Assembly: GCA_032164245.1 (NCBI GenBank)
Contig: JAVMKO010000003.1
Location: forward strand, 136,699,259 to 136,763,258
Reading direction: 5' to 3'
DNA from: Sternotherus odoratus
Taxonomy: Eukaryota; Chordata; Testudines; Kinosternidae
DNA length: 64,000 nt
Shown here: piece by piece, positions 46,955 through 58,623 of the stretch
Position numbering within the stretch: the first letter of the stretch is position 1
Layout: the number at the start of each line of letters is the position of its first letter
The notes under the pieces: model-generated
Databases searched by the model: none
What the model saw: only the letters and a program-made list of their open reading frames with translations
What the model was told of the DNA's origin: nothing
Position numbers and translations under genes: made by a program

Positions 46955-49625
46955 ATAACCAAATCAGGAAGAGGAGGTTGATGGGGCATTTGTAGAACAT
47001 ATAACAGAAATATCCAAAACAAGACCTGGTAGTAATGGGGGACTTAAACGACCCAATTATCTGTTGGAACAGTAAGATGGCAAAACATGAAATTTCCACT
47101 AAGTTCTTGAAACGTATTGGGGACAATTTTTTGTTCCAGGAAGTGGAGGAAGTAACCTGGGAGGCAGCCATTTTAGACTTGGTTCTGACCAACAAGGAGG
47201 AAATGGTAGTGAGTTTGAAGGTGAAAGGCAATGTGGATGAAAGTGATCATGAAATGACAGATTTCATGATTCTCAGAAAAGGAAGGTGTGAGAGCAGCAG
47301 AATAAGGACAACAGGCTTAAAAAAAAAGCATACTTTAACAAACTCAGAGAACAGGTAAGTAAGGACCAGTGGAAGACAATCTAAGGGAAAAAGGAGTGCA
47401 GGAGAGCTGGCAGTTTCTGAGGGGAGACCATATTAAAGGCACAACTACAAACTATTTCAGTGCAAAGAAAAGATAGGAAGAATAAGAAGAGGCCAATATG
47501 GCTCCATCAGGAGCTCTTTAATTATCTGAAAATCAAGAAGAAATCCTACAAAAAGTGGAAACCTGGACAAATTGCTAAGGTGGAGTACAAAAGAACAGCA
47601 CAAACATTAAGGAACAAAATCAGAAAGGGTAAGGCACAAAATATGATTCCTAGCAAGGGACATAAAAGGCAGTAAGAAGCAGCGCTTTAAATACATTAGG
47701 AGATGAAGCAGCGCTTTAAATACAAGAAGAAGATGAAGAAAAGTATAGGAGGAAGAAAGATAACTGATAATATCAAGAAAGTTGAGGTGTTTAATGCCTA
47801 TTTTGTTTCAGTCCTCACTAGAACAGTTATTGGTGACCAGATACTCAACATAGTTATTGTTAACAAGGAACACGAGCCAAAATAGGGAAACAAGTTAAAG
47901 AATATTGAGATGTTAGATATATTTGAGTCAGCAAGGCCTGATGAAATTCATTTTAGGACACTTAAGGAACTAGCTGATTCAATCTTGGAATCCTTAGCAA
48001 TGATCTTTGAGAACTCCTGGATGATGGGTGAGGTTCCTGAGTACTGCAGAAGAGCAAACATACCTATCTTTTTAAAAAGGGTAACAAAGAGGACCTGGGT
48101 AATTTATAAACCAATCTGCCTAACTTTGAAACCTAGAAAGATACTGTAACAAACTATTAAACCATCGGTTTATAAGAACCTGGAGGATAATAGGGTTATA
48201 AAGCAGGGATCCTAGAAATCTCTTTGCCACAAAAAAATGCAGAATATGTTTCTTACAGACAATCTTTAGTGTTTATATATTGTGGCTAGGGAAACTAAAG
48301 CTCAGTGTTCCATTTTAATTGTTTTTAAAAAAGGCAGATTTTAATGTTTTGTTATCAGAGAATTTGTGGGGCTTTTTAAACAGGAAATCTAGGATCCCTG
48401 ATTATAAGGAATAGTCAGTATTGGATTTGTCAAGAAGTCGTGCCACAGCAACTTAATTTCCTTCTTTGACAAGGTTAAAGGTCCAGTGGATAGTGAGGAG
48501 AAAGCAGTAAATGTGATATATCCTGATTTTAGTAAGGTTTTTAGTGTGGCCCTACATGACATTCTCATAAGCAAACTAGGGGAAATGCAGTCTAGATTAA
48601 TTTACCAGAAGGTGGGTGTACAACCTGTTGAAAGACCATACTCAGAGAAGTTATCAATGGTTCGCTGTCAAACTAGGACAGCATAGCTAGTGGAGTCTTG
48701 CAGGGGTCAGTCCTGAGCCTGGTGGTAATATTTTCATTCATGACTTGGATAATGGAGTGGAGAGTATGCTTATAAAACTTGCAAATGATACCAAGCTGGG
48801 AGGAGTTGTAAGCACTTTGGAGGACAGGAGTAGAATTCAAAAGAACCTTGACAAATCGGAGAATCAATCTGAATTCAATAAAGACAAGTGCAAAGTACTT
48901 CACATAGGAAGAAAATAATCAAATGCACAATTACAAAATGAGGAATAACTGGCTAGGTGTAGTAGTGCTGAAAAGGAACTGGGGGTTACAGTGGATCACA
49001 AATTGAATCTGAACCAACGTGACACAGCTGTGAAAAAGGCTAATATCATTTTGGGCTGCATTAACAGGAGTGTTGTATATAAGACAAGAGAGGTAATTGG
49101 CCCATTCTAGTCATCGGCCTCTGATGGACTACTCTTGCCAATTCTGGATGCCACACTTTAGAAACGATGTGGACAAATTCAAGATAGTCCAGAGGAGAGC
49201 AACAAAAATGATGAAAGATTAGAAAACCTGACCTATGAGGAAAGGTTAAAAATGCTGGGCATGTTTAGTCTTGAGAAAAGAAGACTGGAACCTGGTAGGT
49301 CTTCAAAGGGCTATTATAAAGAGGTCTGTGAACAACTGTTCTCCATGTCGACTGAAACAGGACAAGAAGTAATGTGTTTAATCTGTAGCAAGAGAGCTTA
49401 AGGTTAGACATTAGGAAAAGCTTTCTAACTATACGGGTGGTTAAACTCTGGAATAGGCTTCCAAGAAAAGTTGAGGAATCCCCATCATTGGATGTTTTTA
49501 AGAACAAGTTGGATAAACACCTGCCTGGCATGGTCTAGATTTACTTAGTCCTACCACAGCACAGCGGGCTGGTGGTGATGATTTCTTGAGGTCCCTTTCA
49601 GCCCTACATTGCTATGATTCTATGA
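46955..49625 (+). mobile_element. CR1-like LINE, long copy with 3' end, interrupted by a MITE
   Basis: In order come an endonuclease C-terminal part (MGDLNDPIICWNSKMAKHE, then AAILDLVLTNKEEMV at about 47035-47220), a basic linker (about 47460-47680), a reverse transcriptase (blocks such as AVNVIYPDFSKVFSVALHD at about 48510-48560 and LGGVVSTLEDRSRIQKNL near 48800-48850), the 3' UTR and the terminal repeat 'ctatgattctatga' (about 49610-49625). The frame has many stops and shifts. The FADD-type catalytic box is lost around 48790 (ANDT). A 30-bp tandem duplication lies at 47673-47730 (aagcagcgctttaaataca twice). The MITE 48204-48400 interrupts it. Confidence 0.88.
48204..48400. mobile_element. 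hAT-like MITE nested in the CR1 copy (about 197 bp)
   Basis: The ends CAGGGATCCTAGA are perfect inverted repeats over 13 bp. The flanks are TTATAAAG (48196-48203) and, one base further out on the right, TTATAAGG (48402-48409), a probable 8-bp duplication. The CR1 reading resumes directly after it. Confidence 0.78.
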
Positions 49626-49840
49626 ATAATAAAGGGTGTGACTCACTGAAATGGCACTGCAGCTCTAATGTCTTTGTAAACAGGATGTCTGGCCTAGGAG
49701 AGTGAAGATACATTAGCAAATTATTCATACTGTTGTATCTACATTTAATGTTATGTGGCCATAGGCAGATTAGGCTATATTTTTGAAAAAATAAAAATTT
49801 CGAATTTAATTCCATTAAGAGGCAACCTCCATTTTATTGT

Positions 49841-49900
49841 GTGTGTGGATAGATAGATAGATAGGTATAGATATAAGTGTGTGTGTGTATATATATATAT
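49841..49900. repeat. Microsatellites (GATA)n, (GT)n and (AT)n
   Basis: 'gatagatagatagatagg' is followed by 'gtgtgtgtgtatatatatat'. Confidence 0.93.
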
Positions 49901-51130
49901 AATTGTAGGGCTAAATCTGGTGAATTTTTAATCCATGTTCTCACATTGACTTATGGTGTTTTATAGTGATGGAATTTATATCCCCTTTTGAAAACTACTT
50001 GAAACCATCTCATCTTGAAATGGTCAGCATTTATAAATACATTTCAATGCAAAAATTAGTTTATAATTTAATAAATTATAATAAACATATTCATTAATGG
50101 CATAAAGGCAATATAAATAACATCTTAATAAAACTGAATCTCGTTGGTTAGAGGGTAAATCTTAAAGAAGGGAATTTAAAAAAAATATTTCCTCCAGGGA
50201 GAAAAGAGTTAAACTTGAGACAGTGATGTGTTGATAACTAATATTAACCAAGGCTTTATTGCAGTGGGATTTCGAGATGTCTTGGAGAAAATGGCAGTGC
50301 TAGCTAAGATTTTTGGGAAAGCACGCATTGAATAGAGTACATTATTTTCCATCATTTACCCGTGACAGGAAAAGTCAAAGAGATGCTCTGTTCCATGCTG
50401 TAGTTATCATAACAGTAAAAATGTCTTCATGATTCTTCCCTAGAAAATAAGAAATCTCAGCTAAATATTCATTGAAAGTGGCAATCCAGTCTGCTAGTTT
50501 AAATGTATGGCATGGTGTTTTGGCGGTAAAGAAGGCACTACATTGCAAAAGTAATAAGAAAAGACCATTTTTGTAACTTACCTTTTTGTTGATTGGCAAA
50601 ATGAATTGTATTTTAAGGTAGCATATTTAAAGTATGACCAGCTAGTAGTTTATAATCTGGTTTTAACTGCAAGCCTCTTAGTTCTTACAAAAGCAATAGC
50701 ACTTCATGCATAGAAGAGCAGTGAAGTGTATCCGCTTAAATTATTCATAGTGCAAAACACATTTTTCCAACCACAAGTATTTTTTTTGGGGGGGGGGGGG
50801 AGAAGGGGGAGCATTTTGAACTGGCTACTGCATTCTGATGCTCTCTGAGAAACAGAACATTGCAGGTGTTTGGAATGCTAGAAAGGGCTGGTAATTTAAT
50901 GTAATGAAGAGCTAATGGCTAGAATAGAGGCATGTGCACTCCTACACTTTCCCCAGAGTGACGTGTGGCTCTGCAATGCCCTTTACTCAAGGCTGCGTGT
51001 ACTCTTCTAGAAAAGGCCTATAGAACTGATGAGATGATGAGCTTGTTGATATACATTGTGTGTATTGAGTTTTGGAATCTTTCTACACAATTTAATGTAG
51101 AACTCTATCCCTTTTATAGAATTTTATGGG
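49901..51130. other. Intron DNA with no recognisable feature
   Basis: AT-rich, with a G-run at about 50789-50801. No gene or named repeat. Confidence 0.55.
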
Positions 51131-51141
51131 ATGGTGTAAAC

Positions 51142-51858
51142 CAGGGGTAGGCAAACATTTTGGCCTGAGAGCCACATTGGGGTTGCAAAATTGTATGGAG
51201 GGCCAGGTAGGGAAGGCTGTGCCTCCCCAAACAACCTGGCCCCAACCCCCTACGGGTTGGGAGACCTGGGTTCCAGAACAGGAATTCAAAAGTGGATCTT
51301 CCACATCCCGGGGGGTGGGAGAGGAGCTGATCCATTGAGCTATCAGGTATAAGAGCTGCAACACGCACCTAACAACTCCTAACCCATCCAACCCCCCTGC
51401 TGCTTGTCTCCTGACTGCCCCTCTCAAGACCCCCCATCCTAACTGCCCCCCCCCAGGACCTTACCCCCTACCCAACCCCCCCCGCTTCCTGTCCCCTGTC
51501 TGCTCCCGGGACTGCCTGCCCCTTATCCACCCCCCTGACCCTGGCGCCCTTGCCCCATGTTGCTCAGAACAGCGTGTCTGGAGGCCGCATGGCCTACTGT
51601 AGCTAGACATGCTGCCCCTCAGGAGCTCACAGCCCCACCCCCTTAGCATGCTGCTCGGAGCAGCAGGAGCACAGGCCCCGCTGGAGCCAGCCATGCCTCT
51701 GCAGTGCTGCCCAGGAGCGGCGGGCCAGAGCTCTGGCGCGATCTGAGGCTGCGAAGGAGAGAGGACAGCATGGGAAGGACCAAAGGTAGCCTCCCCAGCT
51801 GGGAGCTCAGGGGCCGGACAAGACTGTTCTGCGGGCCACCGTAGTTTGCCCATCCCTG
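51142..51858. mobile_element. Non-autonomous hAT-like element, GC-rich (717 bp)
   Basis: Ends CAGGGGTAGGCAAAC and CAGGGATGGGCAAAC (right end, reverse complement) match at 13 of 15. Flanks GTGTAAAC (51134-51141) and GTCTAAAC (51859-51866) match at 7 of 8. The interior includes a 115-bp segment (51261-51375) present again in inverse orientation at 52501-52619. The open frames of up to 141 codons over it have no domain. Confidence 0.85.
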
Positions 51859-52439
51859 GTCTAAACACATATGGGTGGGATATCATTCCCTATTATACTC
51901 TATAACGCCTTAGAGTAATTGCTGTAGGGCTCTGACATTTTTATAGAAGTCAGTTGCTTCAATCCTGTTAAATGATATAGGCCTGTTCCATAACAGTAAA
52001 GGCCACAAATGGTGTCAATATGAATTTCAATGTGTGTGTATTATGAGAAGGGTCTATTTCAATATTTATGGGCAGTGAGTGGCTGCAACTGTTCTATATT
52101 TATATCTAGAGCAGGAAAGATCTAGTTACAGTAGAACGTGGCATACATTTTTAGACTAGTATCCATGCTCTGTCAAGCCATTTGCAAAGGGGCAAATTCT
52201 GCTCAATTACAGAGCAAAATCTGCACAAATCAGAAGTAACTCCACCAGAAGAAAATCTCAAGAGAATGGTGGTTTGTGCAGAGCCTAGTTATCAGGAAAC
52301 AATATAGGTGGTGAACGGAGCTGTACAAATGATGATTTTTTTTGGTTCATTGGCAGTCCTGAAACATTGGAAACATTGTTTTTGCAAATAAAATTTTTGA
52401 AAGAACTCATTTTTGATTTTAGCCATTTTTAACAGTTCT

Positions 52440-52980
52440 TAATAAAAGCAAAGGAAATTCGGACATCAAGGGCTAGACTCACAAAGACACATTCACAAAA
52501 TTGTTAGGGGCGTGTTGCCGCTCTTATACCTGATAGCTCAATGGAGCTATCAGCTCCTCTCCCACCCCCCGGGATGTGGAAGATCCACTTTTGAATTCCT
52601 GTTCTGGAACCCAGGTCTCCACTCCTAACCACCAGGCACACTATAGGATATTCTGCAGTGGGGGCTTTGTCTCTCCTCTTCAAAAAGTTCCACTTTGCAT
52701 AAATAAATAGTCACTGGGTCTGAGAGAGTACAAATGGGTCTCTAGTTTGATGGTTATGGCATTCACCTAGGAGTGGGGAGATCTCAGTTGAAGTCCTTTC
52801 TCCATAGTGGGGATTCAGACTTAGATCTCTCACATCCCAAGTGAGAGTTCTAATCACTTAACTATTGGGCATAAGGTAATCATCACCACCTCTTCTGTTT
52901 TGTGAGTGAAGGCTACATCTCCTTGTGACTCTAGCACCTCAGGCTGAAATGTTTTATTTAGGAAATGTCAAAATAAACTT
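52440..52980. repeat. Dispersed repeat containing the inverse copy of 51261-51375
   Basis: Bases 52501-52619 are nearly identical to the reverse complement of 51261-51375 (about two substitutions and a 4-5-bp indel around 'gagctatcagctcc'). The following part repeats phrases such as 'ttcacctaggagtggggaga' and 'cccaagtgagagttctaatc', reminiscent of a tRNA-related or table-like repeat with 'gatagctcaatgg'. Class unknown. Confidence 0.55.
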
Positions 52981-52992
52981 TTTTTTTCTGCA

Positions 52993-53448
52993 AAAGGGAC
53001 AGAGTTCTGTGGCACCTTATAGACTAACATGTATTAGAGCATAAGTTTTTGTGGGTGAATACCCACTTCGTCGGATGCATGCAGTGGAAATGACCAGAGG
53101 CAGGTATAAATATGTAGGCAGGAATCAAACTAGAGATAATAAGGTTAGTTCAATCAAGGAGGATGAGGCTCTCTTCTAGCAGTTGATCTGGAGGTGTGAA
53201 CACCAAGGGAGGAGAAACTGCTTTTGTAGTTGGCTAGCCATTCACAGTCTTTGTTTAATCCTAAACTGATGGTGTCAAATTTGCAAATGAACTGAAGCTC
53301 AGCAGTTTCTCTTTACAGTCTGGTCCTGTTTTTTTTGCTGCAGGATGGCTACCTTTAAATCTGCTACACTGTGTCCAGGGAGACTGAAGTGTTCTCCTAC
53401 AGACTTTTGTATATTACCATTCCTAATATCTGAGATGATATACATTTT
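52993..53448 (-). mobile_element. Penelope-like element, 3' part (copy C)
   Basis: It is collinear with copy B on the minus strand. It holds the end of the GIY-YIG part (VGEHFSLPGH-like and AELQFICKF-like words), then the hairpin GTGGGT ATTC ACCCAC (53051-53066, complement) and the terminal 'ggtgccacagaactct'. GAAA after the hairpin is changed to AAAA. 5' truncated. Confidence 0.8.
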
Positions 53449-53956
53449 TTTCTGAATCTGCTGCCTCCCCCCTCCTCCCCCGAATCAATTTGCCAAAACT
53501 GACATGAATTCATGATGTTTTCTGGTCAAGCCAAATCAGCATTTTTGGGCAGAAAAACATTTGGATGTAAAATATTGCCTAGCTCCAGAAGGAAGACAGG
53601 CTGATATATAAGTAGGGGTGAAGATGTCAGTGGCTCTGATGGCTAGGAGAAGAAGCAAGAACTTTATTCAGAAGAGCAGAAGCCAGTGCATGGTTTTAAG
53701 GAGAGCAATGATGTAATGAAACAATAAGAGATGAATGTGATCTTCACTGCTGTATATTTAGATAGTCGGAAGGTGAGAGAAGTAGATCTTTATACTTATT
53801 AGTTAATATTTATATTAACATGGCATCCAGAGTTCCTAGTTAAGATCAGGATTCTATTGTGTAAGACGATATACAAGTAAATAGGAAGAGACAAACCTCG
53901 TCTGGAGGAGTATACAATCTAAGCAACTTAATATTTAGAATCTTTGTAAATTCAAT
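53449..53956. other. Intron DNA, possibly with an old L2/MIR-like piece
   Basis: Bases 53640-53740 ('gcagaagccagtgcatgg', 'agagcaatgatgtaatg') resemble an old dispersed repeat. Nothing firmer can be said. Confidence 0.4.
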
Positions 53957-54192
53957 GAAACATAGTCAATAGCATGTGGAGATCATATGGAAACATAGTC
54001 AATAGCATGTGGAGATCATATGGAAACATAGTCAATAGCATGTGGAGATCATATGGAAACATAGTCAATAGCATGTGGAGCATGTGGAGCATGTGGAGCA
54101 TGTGGAGCATGTGGAGATCATGTGGAAGATGGAGCATGAAGGTGGAGCATGTGGAGATCATGTGGAAACATAGTCAATAGCATGTGGAGATC
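53957..54192. repeat. Minisatellite: 33-bp units, then 9-bp units, then a 33-bp unit again
   Basis: GAAACATAGTCAATAGCATG starts at 53957, 53990, 54023 and 54056 (exact 33-bp steps). From about 54074 the 9-bp word GCATGTGGA repeats five times. A degenerate part follows, then a last 33-bp-type copy at 54163. Since 33 and 9 are multiples of three, both strands show open repetitive frames that are not genes. Confidence 0.97.
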
Positions 54193-54324
54193 TGTCAACA
54201 GCCAAACAGAAAATGTGCTTGATCCTGAATGCATTAAAAATAAATGTTTGGACCTTAATGTAGTGAAATCTGCTACATGAAGGTTATAAAGAGTAAGAAG
54301 GAATAGACAGTACTACACTCTTAG

Positions 54325-54652
54325 GTATCAACTCCATGGGTGCTTCGGGACTGGAGCACCCACACAAAAAAATAGGGGGCGCTCAGCCTTGCCAATCACC
54401 TTCTCCCACCCACCCAGCACCTCATTCCCTCCAGTGATCAGCTGTTCAGTGGCATGCAGGAGGTGCTGTGCGGGGGAGAAGGAGTGGGTGGAGGAGGAGG
54501 CAGCTCGAGGGCGGGGTGCACTTGGGGGCAGGGGCAAAACAGGGCAGGAGGAGGCAGGGGGTGGGGCCTTGGGGAAAGGGTAGAGTGGGGGCAGAGTCTG
54601 TGGTGGAGTGAGGGTTGAATTTCCCCAGGGGAAATTAGAAAGTCAGCATGCA
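54325..54652. repeat. GC-rich dispersed repeat (probable non-autonomous DNA element)
   Basis: 'caactccatgggtgcttcgg' with 'actggagcacccac' at the left and 'ccaggggaaattagaaagtc' at the right match a turtle repeat I recall. Terminal repeats and target duplications are not clear. Confidence 0.5.
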
Positions 54653-55585
54653 TTTAATAATGAATAACACAAGAATAGCTGCAGATGTACAGCTTCTACA
54701 ACACTGGTATAAAACTTCACCTTATTCCTGTTTTATTCAAATCTTTATGCCTTACAGTATGTCTCTAAGCAAACGCCTTAAAAGGCAATAAGCATTAGAA
54801 ACAGACTATTTTTTTTCTTAATAGTTGAGAAATCTCCTATGTATTATCAAATCTATAATGTCATGTAAATAATGTATTATTATTTCCCCCTAAAATTAGA
54901 GTCCTGGAACTGTTGGCAAATTATCTCTGCCCTTGAAATATCATGATGTTAATCTGTGCTATGCTCTTGAATTTGCACATCAAAAGTTTGCTTTGCAGAC
55001 CGTCACCATGGGATTAGTAATTTCTTTTGTTGCTGACATGGTTGGAAGTTGATCCTGGATGGAAAGCCACTAGCCCCTGACTTGGTATAATTGGAACTGC
55101 AGTCTTCTAATGATTATCAGACTTGCACCAGGCAAGCACTTATAGACAAACTTCATTCAAATAGATCCACAAGCTGGTAGAAATTCATTGGTCTGGGAAC
55201 AGATTATGTCTGTGATTAGGATGAGCAACTCTCGTCTTGTCCTTGGTCCCTTTGACCTATCCCATTGTGTTTTCATGTAGTAGCCTTATATTCATACACT
55301 GACCAATACACTACTCAAGGACAATTTTGTAAATTTAAATCCTGATATGGTTGTTGATACCAGCAAAGAGAAGTGAAGTTCTCAGACACCTAAATTCACT
55401 TGTCTGCTGACTTCTGGGATCAGAGTTAGACCAGTGAGTGAGAAAGACGCACGATATAAGACTGTGTTGTCTTGATCTGTTTTTTGTCCCTTTCATAAGA
55501 TTGACCTTGGGAAGTTAATTACTAGTGTGGTATTTCCTGGACTACTATAGCCATATTAAGTCATGCATCTCTCAGATATAACCTT
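54653..55585. other. Intron DNA with no recognisable feature
   Basis: No gene or nameable repeat. Confidence 0.55.
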
Positions 55586-55833
55586 CTTTATCTATCCACC
55601 CAGCTAAAACTCATCATCTTGTGTCATGATTACTGCAACATGATTCTTTCTGGTCTTGACAAAAGCCATCTTGAATAGCTCATATCCATTCAGAATGCTG
55701 CTGCAAAGATAATTTTCCTGGCCCATTGCTTTCCCCATGTCACCCCTCTTTGAATCCCTCTATGGACTCCTCTTTCACATCAATCATAAGCTGCCTGTAT
55801 TCACTTTCAAAGCCCTTCATGTTCAGTTCCCAT

Positions 55834-56026
55834 CAGGGCCGGCTCTACCATTTTTCTGCCCCAAGCCAAAAAACCTAAAAACCACTAGAACGCCCCACTG
55901 CAGAAGCAATAAAAAAACACCGGTCCAGAGCAGTGTGTGCCGCCCTACGAATGAACGGAATGTCGCCCCCTCCTGGGTGCCGCCCCAAGCAGATGCTTCC
56001 TATGCTGGTGCCTAGAGCCAGCCCTG
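55834..56026. mobile_element. hAT-like MITE (193 bp) nested in the LINE
   Basis: Ends CAGGGCCGGCTCTA and CAGGGCTGGCTCTA (right end, reverse complement) match at 13 of 14. Flanks GTTCCCAT (55826-55833) and GTCCCTAT (56027-56034) match at 6 of 8. Confidence 0.8.
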
Positions 56027-56453
56027 GTCCCTATCCTATCATCTCTCATTCACTAATTGAGCTGCGGATGCTCACCTCTGATCATACCAGTCTCCATTGC
56101 CAACTTGTTACATTTTCAAACAAGCATCTTCATGCTTTCTCCCATGCTGCCCCACGTATTTGGGAGGCCTCATTACTCACCTTCAATGCTGCCTCATTAC
56201 TCACCTTCAAATCCCTCCTAAAACTCCCTTTGCTGTGACAAAAGCTAAGTTTCTAATGTGCAAAGACCACTGAGTAGTATTGTCTCATTATTTGTACTTC
56301 CCCATCAGTCTATATCCATCCGTTGTCTCTTGTCTTATACTGGGATTGTAAGCTGGGGGGGGGGGGAGCCTGGGACCATGCATTTGTACAATGCCTAGCA
56401 CAATGGTGTCCTGATTCTGTCTCCTTCCCCCATGGCTCCTAGACATGATGGTA

Positions 56454-56796
56454 CAGTAAACCCTCGATTTAACGGAGTTCGGATGCAACGGACAAAATTT
56501 CCGATGCATCCGAAATCCGCTATTCGGGGGCTGCCGGCTCCCACCCCGGGGAGCCGGGCAGGAGCTGTCAACCCGGCTGCCCGGCTCCCCGCAGAGGCGG
56601 GGGGGTTGACAGCTCCCCCCGGGCTCCCCGCTGAGGGGAGCCGGGCGGGGGGATGGACTAATTCGGGTGAGGGGGGTGTCTGTTAAAGCCAAAAGTCCTG
56701 TTATTTAATGATTTTTAAAAATTATTAAATAACGGACTTTCGGCTTTAACGGACACCCCCTCGCCCGAATTAGTCCGTTAAATCGAGGTTTCACTG
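56454..56796. mobile_element. pogo/Tigger-like non-autonomous element (343 bp) nested in the LINE
   Basis: Flanked by TA on both sides (56452-56453 and 56797-56798). Its ends CAGTAAACCCTCGATTTAAC and CAGTGAAACCTCGATTTAAC are inverted repeats. It carries the same subterminal palindrome (56701-56732) as the 32222 copy, in opposite orientation, and only a short version of the GC-rich palindromic interior (56528-56650). Confidence 0.85.
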
Positions 56797-56830
56797 TAAT
56801 ACAAATAATAATAAAATAACTATCACAGGC

Positions 56831-57735
56831 TGTCGTATCCATCAGACCTCACAGGCTTAGGTGCAGGTGAGGATGGTCATTTGGATGGGACACACTATTC
56901 CTTCCCAAACCCAAAGCATCAGTGTGCTGTTGGAAGAGTCATTTTGTTATAAAGTACATCTTGACCATACATGCTCACTAAGCCATGACACGTCTCACTA
57001 GAGTAGCATCTTAACTCCAGTATCTTGGAAAAATTCCAACTTGAGTAATTGTGGTCTGTCTCCCTAAATTCCCCCTGAATGTATAGCTGGATAATACGGT
57101 ATTTTTTTTATTTCCTGTCATAAACTTGCGGTATTGCTGTGCACTGCTAAACAGCTGCACACTTTCACTCCAGAGGTGATGGAACTTCAGTGGGGAAAAT
57201 GTAATTCCTTTAAATTGTTTGAGAACCTAACAAAATATTAGTGCAAGATGTTATTACTGTTTTATTTAATAGGAATAAACTGCTGGAGAGTTTTGGACTT
57301 CTGAGATCCACACTTCTTGTGTTTTAGCAGATTTATATTAATGAGAAACAACCATATATAGAGTTTTCTTCTTATTAATGATAATAATTCTTTTAAACCT
57401 TACAGTAGTTTTTAAGCGTAAAGAAATTGAGATGACTGAACAGAGCTGGAGTGGCAGGACATATGGACTTTTAAAGGTTTATTTTATCTTAGTTGATCAA
57501 AAACATCCTGACAGATATTCCCCATAACACCAAACACAGCACTGAAAAACTTGACTATCAAGAGGAAAGTTTGGCAGGTGGCAACTGCTGTAATATTCTC
57601 TGATTATCAACCTTCCAGAAAAAAACACTTTAGAAATGTTTCTCTTTGTATCCTTCCCTTAGAAGGAATTTCTTCATTCCATCCGGAATGTCGTACCTTC
57701 CATCCATGGTTTTTAAAAAAACATTAAAAAGGGAG
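56831..57735. other. Intron DNA with no recognisable feature
   Basis: No gene or nameable repeat. Confidence 0.55.
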
Positions 57736-57739
57736 AATG

Positions 57740-57960
57740 CCGAGGGCCTGATTCAGTCCATTCCTATTCAGCAAGGGCTGATCCAACACGCCATGAAAAC
57801 AATGGAATTTAAGCACACAGCTACATACTTGGCTGAATAAGCCTGGACTTAATCATCCACCTTAGTTCCGTTCTGAACTGGGGAATAGATGACTTCAAGG
57901 GGCTACTCAGATTCTTAAAGTTAGGCACGTGCTTCCATAGCTTGTTGAACTGGGACCCTC
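57740..57960. repeat. Sauropsid dispersed palindromic repeat, decayed
   Basis: 'gggcctgattcagtcc', 'cagcaagggctgatcc', 'aatttaagcacacagctac' and 'ttaaagttaggcacgtgctt' match the wording of a 'cagcaaggcacttaagcac' repeat family, related to 110-227. Confidence 0.5.
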
Positions 57961-58620
57961 ACTCTCTAATCCAGATTGAATCAGAAGAGTTTACGGTCTA
58001 CCAGACTAACAAATCATATTTTCTGATGGGAATATGTTGTACTCTGAGCAAGCACCATTTAATACCAGAGACAGTAGCAGAGCAGAACACAGTACTTGCG
58101 CTGGCATGTGCTGAAGATGTGCCTTTGGTCGTAAACATAAGGCAAAAAAATCTTTTTATTTTAGATATAGGGGCCTACACAAAAATGAACCAGATCAGAC
58201 TAGTGGTTCTCATTTTGCTATGTCGGAACTCCTCTGCCGCCCCCTACCATCTGGCAGGCATCGAACTGGGACAGCTCTCCCATTTAGCAATATGGGATGG
58301 GCAGAATGATTGCACCTCCCAGATGAAGGATCAGGATCTCAATAGGCAACTGTTAGCTAAATCTATAATCCCCCCTTGTCCTTTTCTAAAGTGATATTGG
58401 CAAAGCTCAGAATTCAAACTCTACAAGACCCATGCCACTAAATTTTGGTGCTTTGGACCAAGTTTAGTTTGTGCTGGGGAGCAGATAGTGAGACCCTGTA
58501 AAAGAGCCTCAAAACAAAGGGCAGAAAACAGCCATTTCTTATGAAATAGTGAACCAGGGCTGGATTGAATGGTACAACACGGCAATATTTGTAAAAGCCT
58601 TTCTTTATATACACACACAG
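57961..58620. other. Intron DNA with no confident feature
   Basis: 'agtggttctcattttgctatg' near 58201 resembles one end of a hAT-like element, but a second end is not seen. Confidence 0.45.
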
Positions 58621-58623
58621 ATA

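Larger units (their letters stand above)
55590..56830 (+). mobile_element. LINE (L2/CR1-like) 3' part, interrupted by two DNA elements
   Basis: The frame from about 55621 reads CHDYCNMILSGLDKSHLE, a stop, then IQNAAAKIIFLAHCFPHV and, after a shift, PLFESLYGL. DYCN...QNAAA...HxTPL is the C-terminal reverse-transcriptase signature of L2-type LINEs. The 3' UTR resumes after 56026 and ends 'acaatgcctagcacaatgg', 'ggctcctagacatgatgg', then 'atacaaataataataa' after the second insertion. A 24-bp tandem duplication (gcctcattactcaccttcaa) lies at 56166-56213. Confidence 0.7.

Noticed and set aside
51461..51886. A 141-codon frame on the minus strand
   Set aside because: Composition-driven frame in the GC-rich hAT-like element, crossing its right end; no domain.
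52501..52560. Possible tRNA-like sequence around 'gatagctcaatgg'
   Set aside because: No complete cloverleaf or B box in place; it is part of a dispersed repeat.
53952..54180. Open frames with 11-residue repeats on both strands
   Set aside because: The 33-bp and 9-bp minisatellite units are multiples of three, so open frames are automatic.
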